64,000 nucleotides of DNA from Fibrella rubiginis (GTDB lineage: Bacteria > Bacteroidota > Bacteroidia > Cytophagales > Spirosomataceae): contig NZ_JAFMYV010000001.1 in assembly GCF_017353185.1 (NCBI RefSeq), positions 310,001 to 374,000 of the forward strand. The letters run 5' to 3'. The notes under the pieces are model-generated. The model searched no databases, was not told the origin of the DNA, and saw nothing but the letters and a program-made list of their open reading frames with translations. Below are positions 18,510 to 29,096 of this stretch, piece after piece (the stretch's first letter is position 1; each line of letters opens with the position of its first letter). Both the position numbers and the translations under genes were made by a program.

Positions 18510-19445
18510 CTACACCTGCTGCCCCAGTTGAGCAATCAGGGTATCGTTGTATTTACGGGCCACAGGCACGGTTAACTGTCCGTTCAGCAAGTGCAGCTTG
18601 TAACCCTGCGCATTGCCCGAAATACGCTCTACCTGCTCCAGGTTTACGACGTAGGACCGATGGCAGCGAACAAAATGATTTGTATCAGTAAGTCCAGGAC
18701 TGTTAGTTAGTTGCGATTCAAGGCGGCTCAGGCTGCTGCGCATCAGTTCCTTCGCCAGCGTTTGCTTTCGGACGAAAAAAATGGTGCAGTAGTTATCGCT
18801 CGATTCAATAGCCAGCAGGTCGGCAGTGGGAATTGTGAAGGTGTCTTTTTCGTTTTCGGCCACCAACGTAATTCGGGTTTCTGACGAGGTAGCCGACGGT
18901 CCGGCGGGTTTAGTGGCTGACGTAACAACGGGGGGCGCAGGAGCGTCGGCGGTGGGGTGGGGCGGCAGCTTGGCCGAGAGCGTAGCGGCCTGTTGCTGAT
19001 AGCGTTTCAACTGGCGAATGTAGTTGGCTACTACCGCCCCGGCCACCGGAAAGATGCCCACCAGCAACGTAACGGCAAGACTCCAGCCAAAACCTTCTGT
19101 GACGTAGTTGTTTGTAAGCCAGGCTATATAGAGCCAGTTGGCCACGCTGATAAGGACAATATGAAGCAGAATCTGAGCAATTTCTTTGCCCACCGTCCAG
19201 CGCTCTTCGGCAAAAGGGCGTGGTATCAGCCGGGGAACCACCCCATTGCAAAACGCCGTGATGCCGAAGGTGATCAGCCCATACCCCCAGATTTTAAGCG
19301 ACTTATGGGCTGTTTGCCAGGTAGCTAAACCAAAGGGCTGAAACAACCAGAGAAACAGGCCCACAAACAGGCCGAAGAACAAGGCCAGCCGCCAGGCATG
19401 ACCGGGTGTTTCGTTTCGTGGATACGGCTGGCGCAACAGATCCAT
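18510..19445 (-). CDS. Membrane-anchored LytTR DNA-binding regulator
   Basis: A 311-residue protein with four N-terminal membrane helices (within about 18-145), a Pro/Ala-rich cytoplasmic linker, and a C-terminal LytTR domain (about 205-305). Typical strands are LLAIESSDNYCTIFF, H-F-V-R-C-H-R-S-Y-V-V-N and Q-G-Y-K-L-H-L-L-N-G. There is no receiver domain and no histidine kinase next to it, so signal input is presumably through the membrane part. It is the last gene of a tight minus-strand run with the rhomboid (15-nt gap) and prenyl synthase. Confidence 0.9.
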   Translation of the reverse strand: MDLLRQPYPRNETPGHAWRLALFFGLFVGLFLWLFQPFGLATWQTAHKSLKIWGYGLITFGITAFCNGVVPRLIPRPFAEERWTVGKEIAQILLHIVLISVANWLYIAWLTNNYVTEGFGWSLAVTLLVGIFPVAGAVVANYIRQLKRYQQQAATLSAKLPPHPTADAPAPPVVTSATKPAGPSATSSETRITLVAENEKDTFTIPTADLLAIESSDNYCTIFFVRKQTLAKELMRSSLSRLESQLTNSPGLTDTNHFVRCHRSYVVNLEQVERISGNAQGYKLHLLNGQLTVPVARKYNDTLIAQLGQQV

Positions 19446-19460
19446 GAGCAGCGAATGGCT

Positions 19461-20090
19461 TTAACGCGAAAAAGGACGCCAGGCCGACAATTGTTCGGCA
19501 AAGGCGGGGAGGGAAGCGGGATAAGCAACAGCCATAAACAGCATGCCGAACAGCGCCCCATAAAGGTGAGCGTCGTGGTTGATGCCTGATGCACCCTGCC
19601 GCGACGCATAATAGGAATACCCCAAATACAGAAACCCGAAAATAAAGCCCGGGATGGGTATGGGAATAAATATAAGCTGCAACGACATAAACGGGTTGAG
19701 CAAAATCATGGCAAAAATCACTGCCGATACTCCACCCGATGCCCCCAGCGAGTTATACCGCGACTGATCACGGTATTTTAGCAGCGTGGGAATGTCGGAA
19801 ACAATAATGCCCGCGATATAGAACAGCACAAACACCACCCCGCCTAAATCGCCGAAGAGTATAGTGAAAACGCCTTCCAGCGCCTGCCCAAACGAGAAGA
19901 AGCTGAACATATTGAAAAACAGGTGCCCATAGTCGGCGTGCAGAAACCCCGACGTCACCAGCCGGTAATATTCGCCCCGTTTGGCCACAGCGTAGGGGTT
20001 CATAATCCAGCGGTCCATCAGCGATTCATTCCGCCAGGCGGCAATACTGATGAGGACCGTGGCGATAACAAGAAGCAGGGTAGCAGACAT
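19461..20090 (-). CDS. Rhomboid-family intramembrane serine protease
   Basis: A 209-residue protein with about six membrane helices. The catalytic Ser is S118 in L-G-A-S-G-G (GxSG) and the catalytic His H175 in N-H-D-A-H-L-Y-G. The oxyanion-region HxxxN is H56-N60 (HLFFN) after L-H-A-D-Y. All active-site elements are present, so it should be active. Substrate unknown. The adjacent LytTR regulator is itself a membrane protein in the same operon, a possible but untested client. Confidence 0.9.
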   Translation of the reverse strand: MSATLLLVIATVLISIAAWRNESLMDRWIMNPYAVAKRGEYYRLVTSGFLHADYGHLFFNMFSFFSFGQALEGVFTILFGDLGGVVFVLFYIAGIIVSDIPTLLKYRDQSRYNSLGASGGVSAVIFAMILLNPFMSLQLIFIPIPIPGFIFGFLYLGYSYYASRQGASGINHDAHLYGALFGMLFMAVAYPASLPAFAEQLSAWRPFSR

Positions 20091-20108
20091 AAACAGGGGT
20101 TACGGTGG

Positions 20109-21080
20109 TCAGGATTCGCGCTCCACCAGTTGATGCGCAAAGTCCAGCAAGGTAGCCTTTCTGACGGGGTCGGCGTTGACCTGATCCAGATTGGCAAAGC
20201 CTTTTTGGAAATAATCGGCAATGCGGGCTTCGGTCAGTGTCCGAATGCCCAGTTGATCGTAAATAGCCGTAATGGCAGCCACCTTTTCGGCCTTGTCGAA
20301 CGTGTCGCGGCCAAGCCAGTCCAGCAGTTCGGTGCGTACTGTGCCTTCGGCGCGCTCAAGGGCTTCGATAAGCAGAAACGTTTTTTTGTTGGCAATAATG
20401 TCGCCACCCACCTGCTTGCCAAATTTGGCCGGGTCGCCATACACGTCGAGCAGGTCGTCTTTTAGCTGAAAACCGATGCCAATGTTCAGCCCGCCGTCGT
20501 AAAGGTGTTGGGTGCTTTCGGCGTCGGCACCGGCCACAAGACCACCTAGTTCCATCGCCAGACCCAGTAATACCGACGTTTTCAGCCGGATCATTTCAAT
20601 GTATTCAGCCTCCGATACGGTGTCGCGGCTTTCGAAATTCATGTCCATCTGCTGTCCCTCGCATACTTCGGCGGCCGTCTGGCTAAACCGTTGCAGGGCC
20701 TGCCGCAGGTGCTGGGCGTCGATGTCGAGCAACTGTTCATAGGCTTTCACCAGCATTACGTCGCCGGAAAGAATGGCAATGTTGGCGTTCCATTTTTCGT
20801 GCACGGTGGGCATGCCCCGGCGGAGTGGGGCCTGATCCATGATGTCGTCGTGAAGGAGCGTGAAGTTGTGAAAAACCTCTACGGCCACAGCAGGTTTTAG
20901 GGCCAGCGTATAATCGTCGGTAAAGAGTGAGGCGGCCAGCAGCGTCATCAGTGGCCGTAACCGCTTGCCCCCCAGGCCCATAATGTAGCGGATAGGGTCG
21001 TAGAGTTCGGGGGGCTGCTGTCCGTAGTTGGTGAGGTCAAATTGTTGACGTAAAGCGTCTGTTAACTGAGTTGGGTTCAT
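20109..21080 (-). CDS. Trans-isoprenyl diphosphate synthase (polyprenyl synthetase)
   Basis: A 323-residue enzyme condensing isopentenyl diphosphate with an allylic diphosphate. First Asp-rich motif D78-D-I-M-D82 in LLHDDIMD with no insertion; second D208-D-L-L-D212 in QLKDDLLD; GGKRLRP near 37-43 binds diphosphate. An aromatic residue (F73) five positions before the first Asp suggests a short product (C15-C20). ATG 21080 is chosen over an upstream extension. It heads the minus-strand run with rhomboid and LytTR. Confidence 0.92.
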   Translation of the reverse strand: MNPTQLTDALRQQFDLTNYGQQPPELYDPIRYIMGLGGKRLRPLMTLLAASLFTDDYTLALKPAVAVEVFHNFTLLHDDIMDQAPLRRGMPTVHEKWNANIAILSGDVMLVKAYEQLLDIDAQHLRQALQRFSQTAAEVCEGQQMDMNFESRDTVSEAEYIEMIRLKTSVLLGLAMELGGLVAGADAESTQHLYDGGLNIGIGFQLKDDLLDVYGDPAKFGKQVGGDIIANKKTFLLIEALERAEGTVRTELLDWLGRDTFDKAEKVAAITAIYDQLGIRTLTEARIADYFQKGFANLDQVNADPVRKATLLDFAHQLVERES

Positions 21081-21140
21081 GCAGGAAGGGTTTGTGAAAT
21101 GTGGCGGTCTGCCACAAACCACAGACTGATCTTGTTGGCC

Positions 21141-21148
21141 CAAAAGTA
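21141..21148 (-). promoter_or_regulatory. Predicted -7 element upstream of the prenyl synthase run
   Basis: Reads TACTTTTG on the minus strand, matching TAnnTTTG, about 60 nt upstream of ATG 21080 in the 117-nt gap after xylB. No good -33 TTG is visible. Confidence 0.35.
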
Positions 21149-21197
21149 AGCAACATCGGCTGAAAAGTAGGCAGACGTGACCTTGTGCGCCACCTGC

Positions 21198-22679
21198 CTA
21201 GGCTTTCTCCAGCGCCGCCAACCACTGCTCATACGCAGCCTCATACGCCTGCCGCACGCGGGCGTCGGGGGTGATGGTGCGCACCACCTGAAGACCGCTG
21301 AAGGTCTCGGTGCGGTTGGCATAATGTCCCAGCCCCAAGCCCGCTCCCCGCGCTGCGCCCTGCGCCCCGTCTGTGTTGTAGAGTTCAATGGCGGCACCTG
21401 ACAGGTTGGCTAACGTGTTGGCAAACAGAGGACTAAGGAACATGTTGGCCTCGCCCGCCCGGATTGTTTTCACGCCCACCCCTACCTGTTCCATGACCCG
21501 AATACCATAATAAAAGGCAAACACGATCCCCTCCTGCGACGCCCGCAGCCAGTGTGCCAGCCCATGTTGGTTTACCCGCAGCCCATGAAACGAGGCCCCC
21601 GGATCAGCATTTTCCAGCACGCGTTCGGCCCCGTTGCCAAAAGGTAAACACACCAGCCCGTCGGCGCCAATAGGGGCCTTCTGTGCCAGTTCGTTCATCT
21701 GACTATAGGATAACTGCCCCTGCAGGAGGCCATTCCGTAGCCAGCTATTCAGGCTGCCCGTGCCGTTTATGCATAGTAATACCCCGTAGCGTGGCGTTTC
21801 CGGGCTGTGGTTCACGTGCAAAAAGGTGTTCACCCGCGACTGTGGGTCAAACCTGGCCTGCTCGCTTACCCCATACACCACCCCCGATGTGCCCGCCGTG
21901 GCGGCAATTTCGCCGGGGTCGAGTACGTTCAGCGACCAGGCGTTGTTGGGCTGATCGCCCGCACGGTAGGTGACGGGCGTACCTACGGCCAACCCCATTT
22001 CGGCGGCAGCAGCGGCATGCACCCTGCCCTGTTCGCCAAAGGTGGGGCGCAATGGCGGCATCAGCGACTGATCGAACCCGTAATACTGCATCAGAAACTC
22101 GGCGGGGCGGTTTTCCAGAAAATCCCAGAGAATGCCTTCTGATAAGCCCGACGCCGTGGTGACGATTTCGCCCGTGAGGCGGGCAGCCAGGTAATCGCCG
22201 GGGAGCATAAAGTGGGCCACGTTGGCATACACGTCTGGCTGATTCTCCTTCACCCAGGCCAGTTTCGCCGCCGTGAAGTTGCCAGGTGAGTTGAGCAACT
22301 GCCGCAATACCCGCTCATGCCCCAGTGCATCGAACGCCCGCTGCCCGAGCGAAACGGCCCGGCTGTCGCACCAGATAATGGCGGGCCGGAGTACATTAAG
22401 GTGGGCGTCTGTCACCACCAGCCCATGCATTTGGTAGGAGATACCGATGGCTTTTATATCTGTGGGTTTTGCTCCGGCGGCGGTCATCACCGCCTGTACA
22501 GCCTGCGTAGCGTTATGCCACCACAAGTCGGGTTGTTGCTCAGCAAAGCCCGGTTGCGGCGCGTCGATGGCCATTTCCGATTCGGGGAAAAACGCCGAGG
22601 CCACAGCGGTATTTTTGTCAGCGTCGAGCAGGCAGGCTTTGACAGACGAACTGCCCAGATCAAGTCCAAGTAGGTACAT
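21198..22679 (-). CDS. xylB: Xylulokinase-like FGGY carbohydrate kinase
   Basis: A 493-residue FGGY-family sugar kinase. The N-terminal ATPase motif LGLDLGSSSVKA, the M-H-G-L-V xylulose-binding segment typical of XylB, the W-C-D-S-R-A motif, the Y-R-A-G-D-Q-P-N-N-A catalytic Asp region and the C-terminal D-G-A-Q-G-A-A-R-G-A-G-L-G nucleotide segment are all visible. Length is typical. No xylose isomerase or transporter is nearby in the window, so xylulose specificity is inferred from family resemblance only. Confidence 0.88.
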   Translation of the reverse strand: MYLLGLDLGSSSVKACLLDADKNTAVASAFFPESEMAIDAPQPGFAEQQPDLWWHNATQAVQAVMTAAGAKPTDIKAIGISYQMHGLVVTDAHLNVLRPAIIWCDSRAVSLGQRAFDALGHERVLRQLLNSPGNFTAAKLAWVKENQPDVYANVAHFMLPGDYLAARLTGEIVTTASGLSEGILWDFLENRPAEFLMQYYGFDQSLMPPLRPTFGEQGRVHAAAAAEMGLAVGTPVTYRAGDQPNNAWSLNVLDPGEIAATAGTSGVVYGVSEQARFDPQSRVNTFLHVNHSPETPRYGVLLCINGTGSLNSWLRNGLLQGQLSYSQMNELAQKAPIGADGLVCLPFGNGAERVLENADPGASFHGLRVNQHGLAHWLRASQEGIVFAFYYGIRVMEQVGVGVKTIRAGEANMFLSPLFANTLANLSGAAIELYNTDGAQGAARGAGLGLGHYANRTETFSGLQVVRTITPDARVRQAYEAAYEQWLAALEKA

Positions 22680-22783
22680 AGGGGAGGGGGTAGGTACTAA
22701 GTTTCAGCCAGAAAGGGCTGTTCAGGGCGAAATTTACCTGTTGAAAGCCCTATAGCAGCCATTGGGCGGCCGCAAAACGAGCG

Positions 22784-22820
22784 CATAAAAAAAGGCCCCT
22801 CTGATACAGAAGAGCCTTTT
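22784..22820 (-). terminator. Terminator of the TonB-C-like gene
   Basis: On the minus strand AAAAGGC (22820-22814) pairs with GCCTTTT (22796-22790), with a few further inner pairs, followed by a T-run. It lies 18 nt past the stop of the gene at 22839. Confidence 0.7.
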
Positions 22821-22838
22821 CGGGAAAGTTAACGGAAA

Positions 22839-23192
22839 TTATTCGGCCTTAAAATGGAGCCGCGCGGTGTGTACTTCGTCGGCTCGGCTAATCTCATTGG
22901 TTGTCAGTTTAGCATTCAGCAACTGCCGGGTCAGGTCGTTTTTTAATTTTTCATTGGCCGTGAAAACGGTCGGCGCGAGTACCGAATTGTCATCGGCAAG
23001 GCGAAACTGAACCACCACCACACTACCGCCTTTTCCTTCGCGCAGGGCTTCGGGGTAGGTGAGTTGACTGGCCAATTGTTGTTCCAAATTGGCTTGTGGC
23101 TTTGCCTTACTCTGCTTTTTCGTTCCAGGGTTGGCAAAAGCCGCTACGGTCGCCAGACCGATTAACATCCATGAGCACAGGAGCGTCTTCAT
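22839..23192 (-). CDS. Periplasmic protein resembling a TonB C-terminal domain
   Basis: A 117-residue exported protein with a signal peptide (about 1-20, ending A-F-A-N). The body contains L-T-Y-P-E-A-L-R-E-G-K-G-G-S-V-V-V-V-Q-F, the pattern of the TonB C-terminal domain strand-helix start, followed by variable strands. There is no transmembrane anchor or Pro-rich linker, so it is not a complete TonB. Role unknown. ATG 23192 is used instead of an upstream in-frame start. Confidence 0.65.
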   Translation of the reverse strand: MKTLLCSWMLIGLATVAAFANPGTKKQSKAKPQANLEQQLASQLTYPEALREGKGGSVVVVQFRLADDNSVLAPTVFTANEKLKNDLTRQLLNAKLTTNEISRADEVHTARLHFKAE

Positions 23193-23521
23193 GATTATGC
23201 AGGCTTTAGAGGTGAGAAAATCCAAACCCAGTCTATCGGTGTACTCGTCCGTTTATGGCCTACGTGGTCATGTCATGGAATACAGTTGTGCGACTGATAA
23301 TACAATAGTAATAAAAAATCGGCTTTAATGTTAAGCCAATGTTAACAAATGGTCTTTTTCAGAAGAGATTAATCACGCAATACTTACTAAAAACAGGTAA
23401 TCTCGCTGATTGTCAACAGATTATATATTAAGCTATTTTTTACTAAAAACACACCGACGTAATATTGGCGTAATAAACCAACAATAAATTAGGCGGATTC
23501 AGTGTCTGGTTACGGGGGCTA
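23193..23521. other. 329-nt AT-rich spacer, no gene seen
   Basis: Clearly richer in A+T than its surroundings. It holds a small hairpin GGCTT/AAGCC (23321-23337), a pair of TACTAAAAACA copies (near 23385 and 23441) and a CGTAATATT/CGTAATAA near-duplication. No TAnnTTTG box with good placement and no coding frame longer than about 30 codons with protein character were found. Confidence 0.5.
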
Positions 23522-24244
23522 TCAGGCCTTTACTACCTGATTCAGCAGTTCCTGTGCAATGGGCAGCAATGTTTCTTCTTCTGAAATGAAGCGCTGACTT
23601 TCCAGCCGAAACGCTGCCGGATTTGGCAAATCATATCGGCGAATGAGATCGAGCTTCAACCGCTCGAACGTAATGCCTATACCCCGACGCAACCGCTCCC
23701 GAAACTGCCAGTGGACCAACCGCCCACCTGGCGCGGTCTGATCATAGAGCGTAAGCCGGTATTGATAGACCGACAAATCGGTGGTGGTGGTATAATGCAC
23801 CAGCAGGTACCCTTCTTCGGGATGCAGGGGCATAAGGCCAACAGGTTCCAGCGTCAGGGTTCGTGCCAGTTCGGCCCAGCGCTCACGACCGTCGGTGAGG
23901 GTAGCCTGGAAACGAGGCAGCGCAAAATCGACGATTTCATCTACTTCGGTCAGTAGCGGGTCGTCGGTGTGTTCCGGTGCATAGGTTATTTGAGGTGGCG
24001 GCCCGCCAATACCCGCCACACGCTTGGGAAAGGCCGCCATCAGCGTACCTTTGCCCGTCCGAAAACGGAGGGTGGCTTCGTAATGGCGTTGAAGATCGGG
24101 TAAATCGGGGCAGAGCCTGTTATCGGCAAACCGTTGGTGAACGCCCTGCAGATACGCCAAAACGACATACTGCTTGTATTCGGCATCGATTCGGCTTTGT
24201 GTCAGCCAGTCAGATGAAAGGGAATTCAGACGGATTTCGGCCAT
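23522..24244 (-). CDS. Conserved-looking protein of unknown function
   Basis: A 240-residue soluble protein with no signal peptide or membrane helix and no motif I recognise. It is mixed alpha/beta with a Gly/Pro turn (R-V-A-G-I-G-G-P-P-P-Q), a strand-rich centre (EEGYLLVHYTTTTDLSVYQYRL) and a C-terminal Arg-rich helix. The codon pattern matches its neighbours and it is clearly coding. It stands alone between the AT-rich spacer and the groES promoter region. Confidence 0.7.
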   Translation of the reverse strand: MAEIRLNSLSSDWLTQSRIDAEYKQYVVLAYLQGVHQRFADNRLCPDLPDLQRHYEATLRFRTGKGTLMAAFPKRVAGIGGPPPQITYAPEHTDDPLLTEVDEIVDFALPRFQATLTDGRERWAELARTLTLEPVGLMPLHPEEGYLLVHYTTTTDLSVYQYRLTLYDQTAPGGRLVHWQFRERLRRGIGITFERLKLDLIRRYDLPNPAAFRLESQRFISEEETLLPIAQELLNQVVKA

Positions 24245-24480
24245 AATTCATCGTGCGGTTGGTGCGTAACAAGATAAGGTCATAACTGGTTACGGCAAAA
24301 TAAAGCGTGTTAAAGTGCTTTTGTTGCCAAATAATCAATAGCTCTGCTCCTTATTTACCCCAATAACGTACAAAGCCTGAAATTTTGTCAGTCTTTTTAT
24401 CTGGCATAATGCTTGACGCCGCAAACCCGTTCGATTAAGCAAAAAAAACAGTTTAACAACCTTAATCATCTCTTATCGCT

Positions 24481-24771
24481 ATGACCACAGCAATGGAAGA
24501 CGTGAAAGTAAAACCCCTCGCCGACCGCGTGGTGGTTGAACCCGCCCCGGCTGAAGAAAAGACCGCCTTCGGAATTATCATTCCCGACACGGCCAAAGAA
24601 AAACCCCAGCGTGGCACCATCGTCGCCATCGGCACGGGCAAAAAAGACGAGCCTCTGACCGTTCAGGTTGGCGACACGGTGCTGTACGGCAAGTACGCCG
24701 GCACCGAGATCACCGTTGAAGGCAAAGAGTACCTCATCATGCGCGAGTCTGACATCTTCGCCATTGTTTAA
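24481..24771 (+). CDS. groES: Co-chaperonin GroES
   Basis: A 96-residue 10-kDa lid of the GroEL folding chamber. [12 protein letters not shown] is the canonical first strand, followed by the mobile-loop region ([17 protein letters not shown] with the hydrophobic tripeptide I-I-I) and [10 protein letters not shown]. The 236-nt upstream region shows neither a CIRCE inverted repeat nor a clear TAnnTTTG box. The spacer to groEL contains an imperfect dialect hairpin. Confidence 0.97.
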   Translation: MTTAMEDVKVKPLADRVVVEPAPAEEKTAFGIIIPDTAKEKPQRGTIVAIGTGKKDEPLTVQVGDTVLYGKYAGTEITVEGKEYLIMRESDIFAIV

Positions 24772-24785
24772 AAAATTAGTCCAGC

Positions 24786-26516
<1,731 letters not shown>

Positions 26517-26533
26517 CATCACCCGCTCGCTAT

Positions 26534-26575
26534 ACACAAAACGCCCCTGGCCTGCTGGTTAGGGGCGTTTTGTGT
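26534..26575 (+). terminator. Strong terminator after groEL
   Basis: ACACAAAACGCCCCT (26534-26548) pairs perfectly with AGGGGCGTTTTGTGT (26561-26575) around a 12-nt loop, 17 nt after the groEL stop. The T-rich 3' side makes it a normal intrinsic terminator. Confidence 0.85.
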
Positions 26576-26686
26576 TTATGGTGATGGCATTGCAGGTCGT
26601 CGGTATGGTATAACAGGCTGGCTCTTTTCCTTTGTCAACTGCCTGTTAGCACAGATTAGCCAGCGGGCTTTCTTTACCAAAAACGC

Positions 26687-28309
26687 ATGATCTGGAAGCA
26701 AGTAATTGACCCCTTTCACAATCTCACGCTGTCGGTGCTGGTGGCAGCCATACCCATTCTATTTATCTTCTGGGCGTTGATTATCAAGAAGATGAAAGGG
26801 TATCAGGCTAGTCTGATCGCTACTGGATTAGCCCTGCTTATTGCCGTTTTTGTGTATGGAATGCCGTTGAAGCTAGCCTTCCTTTCTGTTACCCACGGTG
26901 CCCTGTACGGCCTCTTTCCTATTTGCTGGCTGGTGGTCATGGCCGTTTTTCTGTTCAACGTCACGGTGAAAAGCGGGCAGTTTGAGGTCATCAAGCATGT
27001 GATGGCGGGTATCACCGCCGACCGCCGATTGCAGGCCTTGCTGATTGCGTTTTCGTTTGGCTCGTTTCTGGAGGGGACTGCCGGGTTTGGGGCACCTGTA
27101 GCGATCACGGCGGCCATGCTGGTGGGACTGGGCTTCAACCCGCTTTATGCGTCGGGTATCTGCCTGATTGCCAATACGGCACCGGTGGCGTTTGGCTCCA
27201 TCGGCATTCCCATCACGGTGGCCTCGCAGGTGTCAGGCATACCAGAGATGCCCATCTCGCAGATGGTGGGCCGGACGTTGCCGATGCTGTCGCTGGTGTT
27301 GCCGTTTTACCTGGTGAGCATCATTGCCGGGGCCAGAAAAGCGTGGGAGATTGGCCCGGCGGTGCTGGTGTCGGGTGTATCATTCGCGGTGTTGCAGTTC
27401 CTGTCGTCCAATTTCCTCGGCCCCGCCCTGCCCGACGTCATTGCGGGGCTGGGTTCCATCATCAGCCTGATCGTTTTCCTCCGTTTCTGGAAACCCAAAA
27501 CTATCTGGCGCTTTGCCAATGAACCAGCTCCCACCCTCATCGCCGACCAGACGAGCTATTCAACCGGGCAGATCATTCGGGCATGGTCGCCGTTTTTGGT
27601 GTTGACGGTCATCATCATTATGTGGGGATTGCAGCCTGTCAAAAATGGACTGAACGCTGTTGGCCTGGTTCAGTTTGAGGTGCCGGGACTACACAATGCC
27701 ATTCAGGGAGCAGACGGTACTAATCTGGCCAAATTGTTCAAGCTCAATTATTTGTCAGCGGCTGGCACGGCTATTCTGCTTGCTGCGCTCATCGCCATTC
27801 CCCTGGTTGGCTTGACCTATCGGGAAGGAGCCGCTGTATTCCGCGCTACGCTGAGTCAACTCAAATTTCCGATCCTGACCATCGCGGCCGTGCTGGGATT
27901 TGCCTACATCATGAACGATTCGGGCATCACGCTCACGCTGGCTACCATGCTGGCGGGAACGGGTGTACTGTTCCCGTTTTTCGCGCCCGTGCTGGGCTGG
28001 CTGGGCGTGTTTATCACGGGCTCCGATACATCGGCCAATGCCCTATTTAGCAAGATTCAGTATGCCACGGCGCAGTCCATCGGCATTGACCCGGTGGTGA
28101 CGGTGGCGGCCAACGTGTCGGGTGGGGTGGTGGGTAAAATGATCTCGCCCCAGTCGATTGCCGTAGCCGCCGCCGCAGGTAATCTGGTGGGGCAGGAGTC
28201 GCAGTTGTTCCGGTTCACGGTGAAACACAGTTTCATCCTGCTCGTTATCATCTGCTTCCTGACGCTAGCGCAGGCGTACCTGGTTGAGTGGATTATACCG
28301 GGTTACTAG
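26687..28309 (+). CDS. lldP: L-lactate permease (LctP family)
   Basis: A 540-residue inner-membrane protein with about 13-14 hydrophobic helices. The family signature is the conserved loop S-F-L-E-G-T-A-G-F-G-A-P-V-A-I and, near the C-terminus, F-I-T-G-S-D-T-S-A-N-A-L-F with S-P-Q-S-I-A-V-A-A-A. It takes up lactate or glycolate with protons. No lactate dehydrogenase or lldEFG gene is adjacent. Single-gene unit after the groEL terminator. Confidence 0.93.
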   Translation: MIWKQVIDPFHNLTLSVLVAAIPILFIFWALIIKKMKGYQASLIATGLALLIAVFVYGMPLKLAFLSVTHGALYGLFPICWLVVMAVFLFNVTVKSGQFEVIKHVMAGITADRRLQALLIAFSFGSFLEGTAGFGAPVAITAAMLVGLGFNPLYASGICLIANTAPVAFGSIGIPITVASQVSGIPEMPISQMVGRTLPMLSLVLPFYLVSIIAGARKAWEIGPAVLVSGVSFAVLQFLSSNFLGPALPDVIAGLGSIISLIVFLRFWKPKTIWRFANEPAPTLIADQTSYSTGQIIRAWSPFLVLTVIIIMWGLQPVKNGLNAVGLVQFEVPGLHNAIQGADGTNLAKLFKLNYLSAAGTAILLAALIAIPLVGLTYREGAAVFRATLSQLKFPILTIAAVLGFAYIMNDSGITLTLATMLAGTGVLFPFFAPVLGWLGVFITGSDTSANALFSKIQYATAQSIGIDPVVTVAANVSGGVVGKMISPQSIAVAAAAGNLVGQESQLFRFTVKHSFILLVIICFLTLAQAYLVEWIIPGY

Positions 28310-28352
28310 ATGCGGCGAAGTTTTCCTATCTTTCGTTAACTCGTTTAGCCGT

Positions 28353-28970
28353 ATGCAAGCACCACCCACACGCCGCTCCGCAACACGGCAAGCTCAACGT
28401 CGCCGTAAAGCCACGCTCGATCAATACATGACGACGGTGGTTCAGTCTGTTCAAAAACAGGAATACATCGACGGAGAAATTCGCCTCATGCCCTACACGT
28501 CCGAAAATCACGGCCTCATTGTGGCTAACCTGATTGGCTTGTTAGGCACCTCTTTAAAAGGCACCGGATACCGCGTTTATCCCAACAACCGGATGCTGTT
28601 TGTGCCGGAAACCGCGAATTATTACTACCCCGACGTGATGGTTGTTTGCGGCGAGTCAGTCTTCAAAACGTACAAAGGCAAGATGCAGGCAACGGTCAAT
28701 CCAACGGTGTTGATTGAAGTCCTTTCCGAATCGACCAGCGATTACGATGAGACGATGAAGTGGTACAATTACAATAAGCTCCATTCCCTTCAGCAATACA
28801 TCCGGGTATCGCAAAACGCGCTCCGGCTCGATCTCTATACCCGCGTCGGCGACAGTAACGACTGGCTCAACACCTTCGCTGAACAGCCCGATCAATCCGT
28901 CACCATTGGCGGTTGCACCATTACTATTCGTGATGTTTATGAGCACGTGGGGGGGTATAAATATAACTAA
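28353..28970 (+). CDS. Uma2-family putative restriction-endonuclease-fold protein
   Basis: A 205-residue protein with the Uma2/DUF820 pattern: E-Y-I-D-G-E-I near the start, Y-Y-P-D-V-M-V-V, then P-T-V-L-I-E-V-L-S-E-S-T, giving a PD-(D/E)xK-like core. It ends with the usual short C-terminal strands. Function is unknown, and such genes multiply in Cyanobacteria and some Bacteroidota. ATG 28353 avoids overlap with lldP; the frame is open upstream to a TTG inside lldP. Confidence 0.88.
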   Translation: MQAPPTRRSATRQAQRRRKATLDQYMTTVVQSVQKQEYIDGEIRLMPYTSENHGLIVANLIGLLGTSLKGTGYRVYPNNRMLFVPETANYYYPDVMVVCGESVFKTYKGKMQATVNPTVLIEVLSESTSDYDETMKWYNYNKLHSLQQYIRVSQNALRLDLYTRVGDSNDWLNTFAEQPDQSVTIGGCTITIRDVYEHVGGYKYN

Positions 28971-29010
28971 CTAGCTAACTGTCAATTTTTTAATGGTGTA
29001 AGAATGCAAA

Positions 29011-29047
29011 CTGGACAAATTTGCAATCGGATCGCAAATTTGTCCAG
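29011..29047. promoter_or_regulatory. Perfect 14-bp palindrome upstream of the Nif3-like gene
   Basis: CTGGACAAATTTGC (29011-29024) and GCAAATTTGTCCAG (29034-29047) are exact reverse complements with a 9-nt centre. It sits 37 nt upstream of a TACCTTTG box, covering the -33/-50 zone, so an operator is as likely as a hairpin. No T-run. Confidence 0.55.
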
Positions 29048-29083
29048 TCCGGCAATTAGGCCAGCTAGGTATCCAATTGCCTG

Positions 29084-29091
29084 TACCTTTG
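29084..29091 (+). promoter_or_regulatory. Predicted -7 element 5 nt before the Nif3-like start codon
   Basis: TACCTTTG, then CCCTT, then ATG (29097). It is an exact TAnnTTTG match with the same 5-nt distance to ATG as at asnS, which suggests a leaderless or near-leaderless mRNA. Confidence 0.5.
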
Positions 29092-29096
29092 CCCTT

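Noticed and set aside
24245..24480. CIRCE (HrcA operator) upstream of groES
   Set aside because: No TTAGCACTC-N9-GAGTGCTAA-like repeat is present; heat-shock control must use something else.
28284..28352. Earlier start for the Uma2 gene overlapping lldP
   Set aside because: It needs a TTG inside lldP, and the added residues do not resemble the family N-terminus; ATG 28353 gives the usual length.
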